64,000 nt of DNA, taken from assembly GCF_016741855.1 (NCBI RefSeq), contig NZ_JAERRH010000014.1, positions 124,001 through 188,000 on the forward strand, read 5' to 3'. A program made the position numbers and the translations under genes. Shown in pieces: positions 7,973 to 16,736 of this stretch (position 1 is the first letter of the stretch; each line of letters opens with the position of its first letter). The notes under the pieces were generated by a model. That model was given only the letters and a program-made list of their open reading frames with translations. It did not search any database and was not told the origin of the DNA. The stretch comes from Streptomyces musisoli (lineage in GTDB: Bacteria > Actinomycetota > Actinomycetes > Streptomycetales > Streptomycetaceae).

Positions 7973-9673
7973 TTATCGCCGGGTGTGGGGCGTGGCCGCC
8001 CTGGCCGTCGCCGCGGGCTTCCAGTCGGGGTGGCCGGGCATCGGGGGGGTCTTCTCGCCGTACAGCCAGGGCTCGAGGAAGCCGCCGAGGTCGCGGCCCG
8101 CGACGGTCGAGGCCAGCCGGACGAAGTCGGCGGTGGTGGCCGTGGCGTCGCGGTTCTCCCGGACCCAGATCCGCTCCAGCCGCTCGAAGGCCGGCCGGCC
8201 GATCTCCTGCCGCAGGGCGTAGAGCACGAGGGCGGCGCCGTCGTAGATGTTGGGCCGGAAGATGTCGATCTTCTGTCCGGGGGCCGGCGGCTTGGGCCGG
8301 GCGGGCGGGCCGCCGGCCTCGCGCCAGCGGTCGGAGGCGCCGTAGGCGGCCTTCATCCGCGCTTCCATGGGCCGCTTCGCGGTCTCCTCGGCGTACAGCG
8401 CCTCGTACCAGGTGGCATGCCCCTCGTTCAGCCAGACGTCGGACCAGCTGCGCGGGGTGACGCTGTCGCCGAACCACTGGTGGGACAGCTCGTGCACCAT
8501 GATCGACTCGATGTACCACGTGGGGTAGGCCGGCTCGGTGAACAGCCGCTTCTCGAAGAGCGAGAGGGTCTGCGTCTCCAGTTCGAAGCCCGTGGACGCC
8601 TGTGCCATGAGCACGCCGTAGGTCTCGAAGGGGTACCGGCCGACCTTCTTCTCCATCCAGGCGAGCTGGTCGGGGGTCTTCGCGAGCCACGGTTCGAGGG
8701 CCTTGCGGTCGGCGGCGGGCACGACGTCGCGCAGGGGCAGCCCGTGCGGTCCCTCGCGGCGCGCCACGGCGGAGCGGCCGATGGACACCTGGGCGAGTTC
8801 GGTGGCCATGGGGTGCCGGGTGCGGTAGGTCCAGGTGGTGGTGCGGCCGATCCGCTCGGCTCCCGCGGACAGGCCGTTGGCGACGGCCGTGTAGCCGTTC
8901 GGCACGCTGACCCGGAAGGTGAACATCGCCTTGTCGGAGGGGTGGTCGTTGCACGGGAAGACCAGGTGGGCGGCGTCGGCCTGGTTCGCCATGGCGAGGC
9001 CGTCCGTGGTACGCACCCAGCCGCCCTGCTGGTCCTTGCCGGGAACGGGGTCGCTGGTGTGCCGCACCGTGATCCGGGTCCAGTCGCCCCGGTTCAGGGG
9101 GTGCTCGGGGGTGACGACCAGGTCCTCGCCGGCGCGGGCGAAGCCGGCGGGACGGCCGTCGACCTCGACCGAGCGCACGGTGCCGTGGCCGAAGTCGAGG
9201 TTGAGGCGCTCAAGGCGGGCGGTGGTCCAGGCGTCGATGGTGGTGACGGCCTCGAGCGGCTTGTCGTTGGCGCCGGGGTAGGTGAGGGAGAGGTCGTACG
9301 AGGCGACGTCGTACCCCGGGTTGCCCAGGTACGGGTAGAGCCGGTCGCCGACGCCGAGCGGTTCGGCCGGGGCCGCGGCGGCGACGAGGCAGACGCAGAC
9401 GGCGGAGGCGAGCAGGGCCGCCTTGCGGTGCCGGGAGATCCGGAAGCGGATCCGGCGCCGGCCGAACTCGGGCCACGGCCGGTGCTCGGAGGCGTCGGGC
9501 CGGTGCTCGGAGGCGTCGGGCCGGTGGTCGGAGGCGTCGGGCCGGTGCTGGGAGGCGTCGGGCCGGGTTTGTTCCCGGATGGTGTCGGGGCGGTGCTGGG
9601 GAGTGTCGGGCCTGGTTCGTTGGCGGGAGGTCTCGGGCCGGGGCCTGGGGCGAGGGTGGGGGGTGAGCACCAT
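7973..9673 (-). CDS. M1-family zinc metallopeptidase, membrane-anchored or secreted
   Basis: A gluzincin aminopeptidase-like protein. The zinc site is HELSHQW near residue 394, with the third ligand in WLNEGHATWYEA about 20 residues later; the upstream exopeptidase region lacks a clear GAMEN motif (AQASTGFELETQ stands in its place), so substrate mode is uncertain. A hydrophobic stretch at residues 84-104 follows about 80 polar residues, so it is either a signal anchor with a cytoplasmic tail or a late signal peptide. That tail holds near-identical seven-residue units of the type RPDASEH (DNA 9478-9561, 21-bp units). The start is the first ATG and has only a weak ribosome site. The gene lies just downstream of rshA on the same strand. 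Confidence 0.85.
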   Translation of the reverse strand: MVLTPHPRPRPRPETSRQRTRPDTPQHRPDTIREQTRPDASQHRPDASDHRPDASEHRPDASEHRPWPEFGRRRIRFRISRHRKAALLASAVCVCLVAAAAPAEPLGVGDRLYPYLGNPGYDVASYDLSLTYPGANDKPLEAVTTIDAWTTARLERLNLDFGHGTVRSVEVDGRPAGFARAGEDLVVTPEHPLNRGDWTRITVRHTSDPVPGKDQQGGWVRTTDGLAMANQADAAHLVFPCNDHPSDKAMFTFRVSVPNGYTAVANGLSAGAERIGRTTTWTYRTRHPMATELAQVSIGRSAVARREGPHGLPLRDVVPAADRKALEPWLAKTPDQLAWMEKKVGRYPFETYGVLMAQASTGFELETQTLSLFEKRLFTEPAYPTWYIESIMVHELSHQWFGDSVTPRSWSDVWLNEGHATWYEALYAEETAKRPMEARMKAAYGASDRWREAGGPPARPKPPAPGQKIDIFRPNIYDGAALVLYALRQEIGRPAFERLERIWVRENRDATATTADFVRLASTVAGRDLGGFLEPWLYGEKTPPMPGHPDWKPAATARAATPHTRR

Positions 9674-9742
9674 GCACCACCGCTACCAGGGCGTACGCGC
9701 CCCACGGCGGCGACGCGCGCCCGGTCCACCCGATCGGGTAGG

Positions 9743-9796
9743 CCGGACGCCGTCGTCAGGAGGCCGGTGCCGGACGCCGTCGTCAGGAGGCCGGTG
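9743..9796. repeat. Perfect tandem duplication of the rshA 3' end including its stop codon
   Basis: A 27-bp unit (beginning CCGGACGCCGTCGTCAGG on the plus strand) occurs twice without a mismatch, at 9743-9769 and 9770-9796. The second copy contains the last codons (Pro-Ala-Ser) and stop of rshA; the first lies just beyond the stop. The unit is nine codons long, so read-through would meet a second in-frame stop. Confidence 0.9.
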
Positions 9797-12116
9797 CCTG
9801 GTGCTGGGCCCTGCTCACGTCGTACACCCCTGGTACGTCCCGCATGGCCCGCATCAGGGCCGGGAGGCGGGCCGCGTCGGGGATCTGGAGGGTGTAGGTG
9901 TGGCGCACCCGCTGCTGGCTGGGCGGTTCGACGGTGGCGGAGACGATCTCGACTCCCTCCAGGGCGATCGCCTCGGTGAGGTCGGCGAGCAGATGGGGGC
10001 GGCCGAACGATTCAGCGACCAGGGTGACCCGGCATTCGGCGGTCTCCCCCCAGCGGACGCCGATCTCCGCGCGCCCCCTGCTCTTCATGTGCGCCACCGC
10101 GGCGCACTCCGCGCGGTGCACGGTCACCACTCCCCCACGCACCGCGAAGCCGGTGATCTCGTCCGGCGGTACAGGGGTGCAGCACCCGGCGAGCCGCACG
10201 GCGGCGCCCGGCGGGTCCACGAGGACGTCGGCGCGCCGGGGGCGGGGGGCGGGGGCGCCGTCCGCGGGGCGGGCGACGGGTGAGCCCGGGGTGGCGCCGG
10301 GGCGGGCGGCCGAGCCGGTCGCGGGTCGGGCCGTGGCGGCCTTCCCGGCCGAGACCGTGCGGGCGGCGGCATCGGACTCGCCGGGTGCGGTGCGGCTGCC
10401 GCCGGGCTCGGCCGTGTCGGTGCCGTCGTCCGGGTCGGTGCCGGCGCCGGGGTGTGTCGCCAGCCAGCGCTGGATGGCGATGCGGGCGGCCGGCGTGTGG
10501 GCGTGCTCCAGCCATTCGCGGGAGGGCTCGGAGGCCGGGTCCTGGCCCATCAGGAGCTGCACCGTGTCGCCGTCGCGCAGGACCGTGCTGAGGGTGGCCA
10601 GTCGGCCGTTGACGCGGGCGCCGATGCAGGCGTGCGCGTCCTCGCCGTACTGCGCGTACGCGGCGTCCACGCACGTGGCGCCCTCGGGCAGACCGAGGGC
10701 GCCGCCGTCGGGCCGGAAGACGGTGATCTCTCGGTCCTGGGCGAGGTCCTCGCGCAGGGTGGACCAGAAGGTGTCGGGGTCGGGGGCGGCCTGCTGCCAG
10801 TCGAGGAGGCGGGAGAGCCAGCCGGGGCGGGTGGGGTCGGCGCGCTCGCCGTCTGCGGGGGCGTCGGCGTTCTCGGGGCCGGGCGCGGCGGCGCCGGCCG
10901 GGGAGGTGCCGGACGCGAGGGTGTCGGAGGCGGGCGCGTACGGGTTGCCCAGGGCCACGACACCGGCCTCGGCGACCTTGTGCATCTGGTGGGTGCGGAT
11001 GAGGACTTCGACGACTTGGCCGTCGGGGCGGGCGACGGCGGTGTGCAGGGACTGGTAGAGGTTGAACTTCGGTACGGCGATGAAGTCCTTGAACTCGGAG
11101 ACCACCGGCGTCATGCAGGTGTGCAGTTCGCCGAGGACGGCGTAACAGTCCGCGTCCTCGTTCACCAGCACCAGCAGGCGGCCGAAGTCGGTGCCGCGCA
11201 GCCGGCCGCGCTTGCGGGCCACACGGTGGACGGAGACGAAGTGCCGTGGCCGGATGAGGACTTCGGCCGGGATGTCGGCCTCGCGCAGCACACCGCGCAT
11301 CTCGTCGGCGACCTCGGCGAGCGGGTCGCCGGGGCGGGCGGCGTTCTCAGCGATGAGCCCGCGGGTGTGTGCGTACTCCTCGGGGTGGAGGATGGCGAAG
11401 ACCAGGTCCTCCAGTTCCGTCTTGAGGGCCTGTACGCCGAGGCGTTCGGCGAGCGGGATGAGGACGTCCCGGGTGACCTTGGCGATCCGCGCCTGTTTCT
11501 CGGGGCGCATCACGCCGAGGGTGCGCATGTTGTGCAGGCGGTCGGCGAGTTTGATCGACATCACGCGCACGTCGTTGCCGGTGGCGACGAGCATCTTGCG
11601 GAAGGTCTCCGGCTCGGCGGCGGCTCCGTAGTCGACCTTCTCGAGTTTCGTGACGCCGTCGACCAGATAACGAACCTCCTCGCCGAACTGTTCCCGCACC
11701 TGATCCAGCGTCACCTCGGTGTCCTCGACGGTGTCGTGCAGCAGAGAGGCCGTCAAGGTCGTGGTCTCGGCGCCGAGTTCGGCGAGGATCAGGGTCACGG
11801 CGAGCGGGTGCGTGATGTACGGCTCGCCGCTCTTGCGCATCTGGCCGCGGTGCGAGGACTCCGCCAGGACGTAGGCGCGGCGCAGGGGTTCGAGGTCGGC
11901 GTCGGGGTGGTGCGCGCGGTGCGCCTCCACTACGTGGCTGATGGCGTCGGGCAGTTTGTGGCGGCCGGCGGATCCGAGCAGCGCGGCGCGGCCGAGCCGG
12001 CGCAGGTCGATCCGGGGCCGGGACTTTCTGCGCGGCACCGCGGACGCTGTGAGCGCTTGTGGCGCTGTGGGCGCTACCGGGCCAGCCGTCGCAGGATTCG
12101 TGGCCTCCGCACTCAT
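9783..12116 (-). CDS. rshA: RelA/SpoT homologue RshA, (p)ppGpp metabolism
   Basis: A long RSH protein controlling the alarmone (p)ppGpp. Domain order from this start: HD hydrolase (about 50-200, with LLHDTVEDT near 126), synthetase-like region (about 287-395), a TGS domain after a low-complexity linker, a second Ala/Pro-rich linker, and a C-terminal ACT-type domain. Hydrolase motifs look intact. The synthetase region keeps RPRHFVSVHR, YQSLHTAV and the Glu of VEVLIRT. The usual D-L-I-A-I-R segment reads FGRLLVLV, and the canonical E-Y-G-x-A-A-H-W is EAGVVALGNP, so synthetase activity may be altered. The ATG at 12116 has GGAGGTG just upstream; an in-frame start 13 codons earlier lacks this. In S. 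coelicolor the homologue at this place is a second Rsh besides RelA, linked to phosphate limitation. Confidence 0.88.
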   Translation of the reverse strand: MSAEATNPATAGPVAPTAPQALTASAVPRRKSRPRIDLRRLGRAALLGSAGRHKLPDAISHVVEAHRAHHPDADLEPLRRAYVLAESSHRGQMRKSGEPYITHPLAVTLILAELGAETTTLTASLLHDTVEDTEVTLDQVREQFGEEVRYLVDGVTKLEKVDYGAAAEPETFRKMLVATGNDVRVMSIKLADRLHNMRTLGVMRPEKQARIAKVTRDVLIPLAERLGVQALKTELEDLVFAILHPEEYAHTRGLIAENAARPGDPLAEVADEMRGVLREADIPAEVLIRPRHFVSVHRVARKRGRLRGTDFGRLLVLVNEDADCYAVLGELHTCMTPVVSEFKDFIAVPKFNLYQSLHTAVARPDGQVVEVLIRTHQMHKVAEAGVVALGNPYAPASDTLASGTSPAGAAAPGPENADAPADGERADPTRPGWLSRLLDWQQAAPDPDTFWSTLREDLAQDREITVFRPDGGALGLPEGATCVDAAYAQYGEDAHACIGARVNGRLATLSTVLRDGDTVQLLMGQDPASEPSREWLEHAHTPAARIAIQRWLATHPGAGTDPDDGTDTAEPGGSRTAPGESDAAARTVSAGKAATARPATGSAARPGATPGSPVARPADGAPAPRPRRADVLVDPPGAAVRLAGCCTPVPPDEITGFAVRGGVVTVHRAECAAVAHMKSRGRAEIGVRWGETAECRVTLVAESFGRPHLLADLTEAIALEGVEIVSATVEPPSQQRVRHTYTLQIPDAARLPALMRAMRDVPGVYDVSRAQHQAPAS

Positions 12117-12508
12117 GGGCACCTCCGGCTCGTGGACCGGCGGACGGAGCCCCATGGCACACGCGGCTCAGGGTTGGCGACGTTCCCCCGTCCGTGCCGG
12201 TGCTTGATGCTATCGAGCCCACCGCGCGCGACCGACCGCCTCTGGCCGAGCGTGAAACGGATCACCCCTTCGAGCGACGAAATCGAGGTTTAGAGTCTGC
12301 GTCAGGTGCCCCGTACTCGCCCGCGGTTTCGAACCGCTCCGGCGCCAGGGACCGCGGAGGCGGACGGGCCGGGAGGACGGGGCCGGCGGGCCGCAGCCGA
12401 CGACCGGGGGCCGGGCGGCCCGAGCCGGCGGACCGGGAGGCCGTAGCCGACGGACCGGGGCCCGAGCCGTCGGCGGTCGTGCCCCGCGGGGGTCGTGGCC
12501 CCGGCGGA
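12117..12508. repeat. Intergenic: degenerate tandem copies of the dapF 3' end, and the rshA upstream region
   Basis: From about 12390 to 12520 the plus strand shows units of roughly 20-27 bp built on AGCCGACGGACCGGGG (variants at 12402, 12436, 12456 and 12476). They resemble the end of dapF (AGCCGAGCGACTGG, which contains the stop). The part next to rshA (12117-12300) is non-repetitive and should hold its promoter, which could not be assigned. Confidence 0.5.
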
Positions 12509-13378
12509 TCAGCCGAGCGACTGGGCCAGCCAGTCGGCGTCGATCTCGCCCTCGGCGACGATCACGGCCGGGCCGGTCATCTCGATCTCCCCGTCGGGCC
12601 GCTCTGTGATGACCAGGCGTCCGCCGGGCACGTCGACGGTGTACGTCGCCGGGGTGCCGGTGACGGCCGGGTCGGTGCCGTCCCGGCGGGCGGCGGCAAC
12701 GGCGACGGCACACGCGCCCGTGCCGCACGACCGTGTCTCTCCGGAGCCGCGCTCGTGCACGCGCATGGCGACGTGGCGGGGGCCGCGGTCGACGACGAAC
12801 TCGACGTTCACACCGTCCGGGTAGGCGGCCGCCGGGCTGACCGGCGGCGCGTCGTACAGGCTGCCGGCATGCGCCAGATCGGCCACGAAGGCCACCGCGT
12901 GCGGGTTGCCCATGTTCACGTTGCGCGCGGGCCAGCTGCGCTCGTCGACGGTCACCGTGACGTCCCCCTCGGGGAGGCGGGCGCGGCCCATGCCGACGGT
13001 GACGTCGCCGTTCTTCGCGATGTGGACGGTCCGCACACCCGCGCGCGTGGCGATGACGAGGTCACCTTCGGCCACATGTCCGGCGTGCTGGAGGTAGCGC
13101 GCGAACACACGCACACCGTTGCCGCACATCTCGGCGACGGAACCGTCGCCGTTGCGGTAGTCCATGAACCACTCGGCCTCGCCGGCCATCGTCCGGGCCT
13201 CAGGGTGCGCCGCGGACCGCACGACGTGCAGCACGCCGTCGCCGCCGATGCCCGCCCGGCGGTCGCACAGTGCGGCTACGGCGGCCGGGGAGAGGTCGAG
13301 GGCGTTCTCGGGGTCCGGGACGATCACGAAGTCGTTCTCGGTGCCGTGCCCCTTGAGGAAGGCGATCGGTGTGCTCAT
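12509..13378 (-). CDS. dapF: Diaminopimelate epimerase
   Basis: DapF interconverts LL- and meso-diaminopimelate in lysine and peptidoglycan precursor synthesis, without a cofactor, using two cysteines. Both are visible: EMCGNGVRVFARY (first Cys, near residue 89) and TRSCGTGACAVAVAA (second, near 217). GHGTENDFVIV near the N-terminus stands where most DapF proteins have GxGNDF. The 289 residues are normal. A GAGGA sits close to the ATG. The gene lies upstream of rshA on the same strand, separated by a repeat-filled gap. Confidence 0.96.
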   Translation of the reverse strand: MSTPIAFLKGHGTENDFVIVPDPENALDLSPAAVAALCDRRAGIGGDGVLHVVRSAAHPEARTMAGEAEWFMDYRNGDGSVAEMCGNGVRVFARYLQHAGHVAEGDLVIATRAGVRTVHIAKNGDVTVGMGRARLPEGDVTVTVDERSWPARNVNMGNPHAVAFVADLAHAGSLYDAPPVSPAAAYPDGVNVEFVVDRGPRHVAMRVHERGSGETRSCGTGACAVAVAAARRDGTDPAVTGTPATYTVDVPGGRLVITERPDGEIEMTGPAVIVAEGEIDADWLAQSLG

Positions 13379-13463
13379 TCCTCGATCGTACGGGGTCGCT
13401 CCGGCGGGAGGCCGAGGCGCTGCGCCGAGGGGCCGCGTCGCTCCGGCGGGGGACGACGGGACG

Positions 13464-13548
13464 GAGTGGCCGATGAGAACGAATGGCCGACGGGAGGGAG
13501 TGGCCGGCGGGAAGCAGCGGCCGGTAGGAAGGAGTGGCCGGTGCGGGC
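13464..13548. repeat. Five 17-bp tandem repeats upstream of dapF
   Basis: Five consecutive 17-bp units of the form GAGTGGCCGRYGGGARG run from 13464 to 13548 with one to seven differences between copies. They lie between the dapF start and the stop of the next upstream gene. They do not obviously copy either gene's end. Confidence 0.75.
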
Positions 13549-13605
13549 GGTGAACCGGACCGGCCGTTGGGGGCGGCTGAGGGCGCGGTTCTGCGCGCCC
13601 CCGCT

Positions 13606-14406
13606 TCAGCGGAGCCTTGCCACTCGCCAGACGGCGAGGATCGCGATCACGACCACGAGGAGGACGTATCCGAGGACGACGCGCCAGTCGGGGCGGCGGC
13701 CCGAACCCCGTGGCGGCAGGCCCGGCCAGGTGTAGCCCACCCTGCGGGCGGCCATCATGCCCCAGCCGGCCGCGCAGGAGCAGATCAGCAGGCCGAGCAT
13801 GGCGATGACGGCGCCGCTGTCACCGAAGTCGAAGGCGAGCGGGAAGGCGAACATCAGGGAGCCGACGGCGGCGAGACCGACGATGGGCGCGAGCTGCCAG
13901 ATGCGCAGCCGGCGCTGCGGGCGCAGCTCGACCTCGACCTCCGGGCCGCTCGGGTACATCTCCTCGGGCGCCGGTCCGTCGGCGGTGACGCCGCCCGCGG
14001 TGTCGTCGGGCCCGTCGTCGGCCAGACGGTCCTCGGCCAGAGGGTCCCCGAGCAGAGGGCCTCCGGCCAGAGGGTCCCCGAGCAGAGGATCTTCGGCAAG
14101 GGAGTCGCCGAGCGGAGGATCTTCAGCCAGGGAGTCGCCGACCGGACGGTCTTCCGCCGGACGGTCCTCGGTCCGGCCGTCGCCCAGCAGACCGTCGCCC
14201 AGCGGACTGTCGTCCATCAGACCGTCATCGAGCAGGCCGTTCTCGTGCGGAACGTGCGCCTGCACACCGTTCGCCTGAAGGCCTTCGCGCACACCGTTCA
14301 CCCGGGAACGGTCCTGGTCCGGGACGCCTTCGCTCCGGCCCGGATCGTCACCCTCGGTGGTGAGGTGTTCGGCGCTTCGTGCGGTGTCGCGAGGGCCGGC
14401 CTCCAT
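13606..14406 (-). CDS. Acidic-repeat membrane protein of unknown function
   Basis: Not recognised as a named family. The N-terminal 170 residues are acidic and repetitive, with units such as GDSLAEDPLLGDPLA and EDRPVGDSLAEDP (DNA about 14030-14220). They are followed by a short conserved-looking segment (PEVEVELRPQRRLRIWQ) and three hydrophobic helices (starting LAPIVGLAAVGSLMFAF, AVIAMLGLLICSCAAGWG and VVLGYVLLVVVIAIL), ending WRVARLR. The ATG at 14406 has GGGAGGG about nine bases upstream; longer frames lack a site and their codon bias collapses. The position between miaA and dapF matches an uncharacterised gene there in S. coelicolor. The repeat-rich part probably lies outside the membrane; topology is inferred. 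Confidence 0.75.
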   Translation of the reverse strand: MEAGPRDTARSAEHLTTEGDDPGRSEGVPDQDRSRVNGVREGLQANGVQAHVPHENGLLDDGLMDDSPLGDGLLGDGRTEDRPAEDRPVGDSLAEDPPLGDSLAEDPLLGDPLAGGPLLGDPLAEDRLADDGPDDTAGGVTADGPAPEEMYPSGPEVEVELRPQRRLRIWQLAPIVGLAAVGSLMFAFPLAFDFGDSGAVIAMLGLLICSCAAGWGMMAARRVGYTWPGLPPRGSGRRPDWRVVLGYVLLVVVIAILAVWRVARLR

Positions 14407-14513
14407 CGCCACGCGCCCTCCCAACTTGGCTCCACTTGGTCGATCGAAGCTCGATGATGGCACGGCGTCGAAGGCCGCGATGACCCGCGGCGCATCCCGA
14501 TGCCATGACGTGA

Positions 14514-15452
14514 TCAGGCTGTGACCGGTCGTTCGACCAACGCCAGGGCCTGGTGCGGAAGTTCCCCGCGGTCCGCGACGGCCCCACTCAACCAGTGCAC
14601 CCGGGGATCGCGCCTGAACCATGAATCCTGGCGGCGCGCGAAGCGCTTGGTGGCACGCACGGTCTCGGCCCGCGCTTCCGCTTCGGTGCACTCCCCGGCG
14701 AGGGCGGTAAGGACCTGCTGGTAGCCGAGCGCCCGGGAGGCCGTGCGCCCCTCGCGCAGGCCCTGCGCCTCCAGCGCGCGCACCTCGTCCACGAGGCCCG
14801 CCTCCCACATGCGGTCGACGCGCCGCGCGATGCGGTCGTCCAGTTCCGGACGGGCCACGTCGACGCCGATCTGAACGGTGTCGTAGACGGAGTCGTGGCC
14901 GGGCAGGTTCGCCGTGAAGGGCTGGCCGGTGATCTCGATCACCTCCAGCGCCCGGACGATACGGCGGCCGTTGCTCGGCAGGATCGCGCGGGCGGCGTCG
15001 GGGTCGGCGGCGGCCAGCCGGGCGTGCAGCGCGCCCGGGCCGCGCAGCGCCAGCTCCTCCTCCAGCCGGGCCCGGACCTCCGGGTCGGTGCCGGGGAACT
15101 CCAGGTTGTCGACGGCACCGCGGACGTACAGGCCCGAGCCGCCGACCAGGATCGGCCAGCGGCCCTCGGCGAGCAGCGCGTCGATCCTCGCGCGGGCCAG
15201 CTTCTGGTACTCGGCGACCGAGGCGGGGACCGTCACGTCCCAGATGTCCAGCAGGTGGTGCGGGACGCCGCCGCGCTCCTCGGGCGTCAGCTTGGCGGTT
15301 CCGATGTCCATCCCCTGGTACAGCTGCATGGAGTCGGCGTTGACGACCTCGCCGCCGAGCTGCTGGGCCAGGAAGACGCCGAGATCGGACTTTCCGGCCG
15401 CGGTGGGGCCGACGACGGCGATGACGCGGGGGGCGAGGGGTGCACTGCTCAC
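14514..15452 (-). CDS. miaA: tRNA dimethylallyltransferase MiaA
   Basis: MiaA transfers a dimethylallyl group to N6 of A37 in tRNAs reading codons that start with U; MiaB, about 4 kb away, completes the ms2i6A modification. Seen: P-loop VGPTAAGKSDLGVFLAQ, the conserved DSMQLYQGMDIGTAK, LVGGSGLYVRG and the late ALGYQQV. The GTG at 15452 gives 312 residues, the usual length for streptomycete MiaA. The nearest Shine-Dalgarno-like GGAGG is about 17 bases away, so initiation is weakly supported. Longer frames upstream are not coding-like. Confidence 0.93.
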   Translation of the reverse strand: MSSAPLAPRVIAVVGPTAAGKSDLGVFLAQQLGGEVVNADSMQLYQGMDIGTAKLTPEERGGVPHHLLDIWDVTVPASVAEYQKLARARIDALLAEGRWPILVGGSGLYVRGAVDNLEFPGTDPEVRARLEEELALRGPGALHARLAAADPDAARAILPSNGRRIVRALEVIEITGQPFTANLPGHDSVYDTVQIGVDVARPELDDRIARRVDRMWEAGLVDEVRALEAQGLREGRTASRALGYQQVLTALAGECTEAEARAETVRATKRFARRQDSWFRRDPRVHWLSGAVADRGELPHQALALVERPVTA

Positions 15453-15635
15453 CGCACCAGTCTCGCAAACCTCCGGGCGAGGTCTCGAACGAGTTACGTG
15501 ACGGGGCGGTTCCCGCGTCGTTGCCCGTGGCGAGGTGCCGCCTGCCGGACTGCGCGGGGCGGTGACCCGGGCGGCGCAACCGTACGCACCGGGCGACGCG
15601 GGAATTCGCCCGCACGAGTACCGTATGGAGTGGAT

Positions 15636-15938
15636 ATGGGCGTGTTTGCACGGCTTCTCGGCAGGTCGAAGGTGACTCCGGAGGCCTCGGACGCGGCGGC
15701 GCCCGCCGGCCCGGAGCCGGCAGGAGCCGAGGCGGAACAGGCGGATCGGACGGAGTCGGCGGAGACGGGGGAGGCCGGGTCGGCGGAGGCTACGGAGGCG
15801 GTCGGGGACGGACACGAGGACGTGGCCGTGCGGTCGGACGCCGGTACGGACGACACGTCCGAGAGCACCGGGATCCCCCGGCAGCAGTCCGCCGGGGAGG
15901 CCGCCGACAGCGAGGCCGGCGAGGGCGCCCTCAGGTAA
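15636..15938 (+). CDS. Small acidic protein of unknown function
   Basis: Not recognised. The 100-residue product opens with MGVFARLLGRSK, a short amphipathic and basic start that might touch membrane, and continues with an Ala/Glu/Ser-rich, low-complexity acidic tail. ATG 15636 follows GGAG at suitable spacing, and codon third positions are almost all G or C. It is divergent from miaA and lies 23 bp before the MT0933-like gene on the same strand, so the two are probably cotranscribed. Confidence 0.65.
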   Translation: MGVFARLLGRSKVTPEASDAAAPAGPEPAGAEAEQADRTESAETGEAGSAEATEAVGDGHEDVAVRSDAGTDDTSESTGIPRQQSAGEAADSEAGEGALR

Positions 15939-15961
15939 TTGCCCGCGAGGGAAGGTGGACC

Positions 15962-16240
15962 ATGGGTCTGATGGACAACGTGAAGGCCAAGCTGGGCCCG
16001 GCCAAGGACAAGGTGTCGGACCTCGCGCGGCAGCACGGGGACAAGGTCCAGCACGGGATCGACAAGGCCGCGAAGGCCGTCGACGAGCGGACCAAGCACA
16101 AGTACAGCGACAAGATCCAGACGAGCACGGGCAAGGCCAAGGAGGCGATGGACCGCCTCGCGCACAAGAGCGGCCCGGATGCGGCACCTCATGACCCGAT
16201 GCCCCCGACCCGCCCGGAGGGACCGCCTCCGGCTTCGTGA
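15962..16240 (+). CDS. MT0933-like antitoxin family protein
   Basis: A 92-residue, Lys- and Ala-rich helical protein (MGLMDNVKAKLGPAKDKV, then DKVQHGIDKAAKAVDERTK, then KYSDKIQTSTGKAKEAMDRL). This is the pattern of the MT0933/Rv0909 antitoxin-like family, widespread in actinobacteria. GGAAGG lies seven bases before the ATG. No toxin gene is adjacent: the upstream gene is the acidic small protein and downstream is a non-coding stretch with a terminator. In streptomycetes the family is often orphan, so a toxin-neutralising role here is unproven. Confidence 0.8.
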   Translation: MGLMDNVKAKLGPAKDKVSDLARQHGDKVQHGIDKAAKAVDERTKHKYSDKIQTSTGKAKEAMDRLAHKSGPDAAPHDPMPPTRPEGPPPAS

Positions 16241-16736
16241 GCGGGCGCCCTGTGCGGGGCGCCCGGGCGGCGGAGTCCGAGGGGTGCCCAGTGGTGCCCG
16301 AGGGGAGTCCGCGTGGCGGCACCCGAGGGGGACCCGGCGGCGGAGGCGGAATCCGTGAGGAACCCGGCGGCGGTGTCCCGGACGGCCCCCGTCGGCACAA
16401 CGGTGAACGGCCGGGAGCGACACGGCTCCCGGCCGTCCGCCGTTTCCGCACGGGCATGAGGAACCGCGCGTAAGCGCGAGAGGGACCGGAGCCGCCGGCG
16501 GAGCAGCGACCATCCTGGGACCGACCAGCGCCCGCGCAGGCGGAGCAGTAGCCATCCCGGACCGGACAAGCGGCCGCGCAGACGTAGCGGCAGCCGCCCA
16601 GGACGGACGAGCACCGCACACGCGGAGCGGCGATCGCGCAGACGGAGCAGTGGCCGCACCCGAAGGTGCAGCCGCCGCGCGGCCGGGGTGCCGGCACGCG
16701 AGAGGTGTAGCGGTCGAGCGGTGGTGGCGGGGCGGG
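16241..16736. other. Intergenic with terminator and degenerate repeats, no gene
   Basis: Apart from the terminator at 16407-16436 this stretch holds degenerate repeats of about 40-60 bp around GCGGAGCAGTAGCCATCC (16497-16680). A long minus-strand frame covers it and would give a Cys-rich peptide. The cysteines come from the repeats and no start signal is seen. Confidence 0.5.
16407..16436. terminator. Hairpin terminator
   Basis: A perfect 12-bp stem (ACGGCCGGGAGC and complement) with a six-base loop, 167 bp after the MT0933-like gene. It probably ends that transcript. Confidence 0.65.

Noticed and set aside
14407..15651. N-terminal extension of the acidic-repeat membrane protein across miaA
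   Set aside because: It overlaps miaA in another frame; a good ribosome site supports ATG 14406.
15453..16697. N-terminal extension of miaA with a Cys-rich segment
   Set aside because: The 312-residue form is the family length. The upstream frame is antisense to two small genes and its cysteines derive from intergenic repeats.
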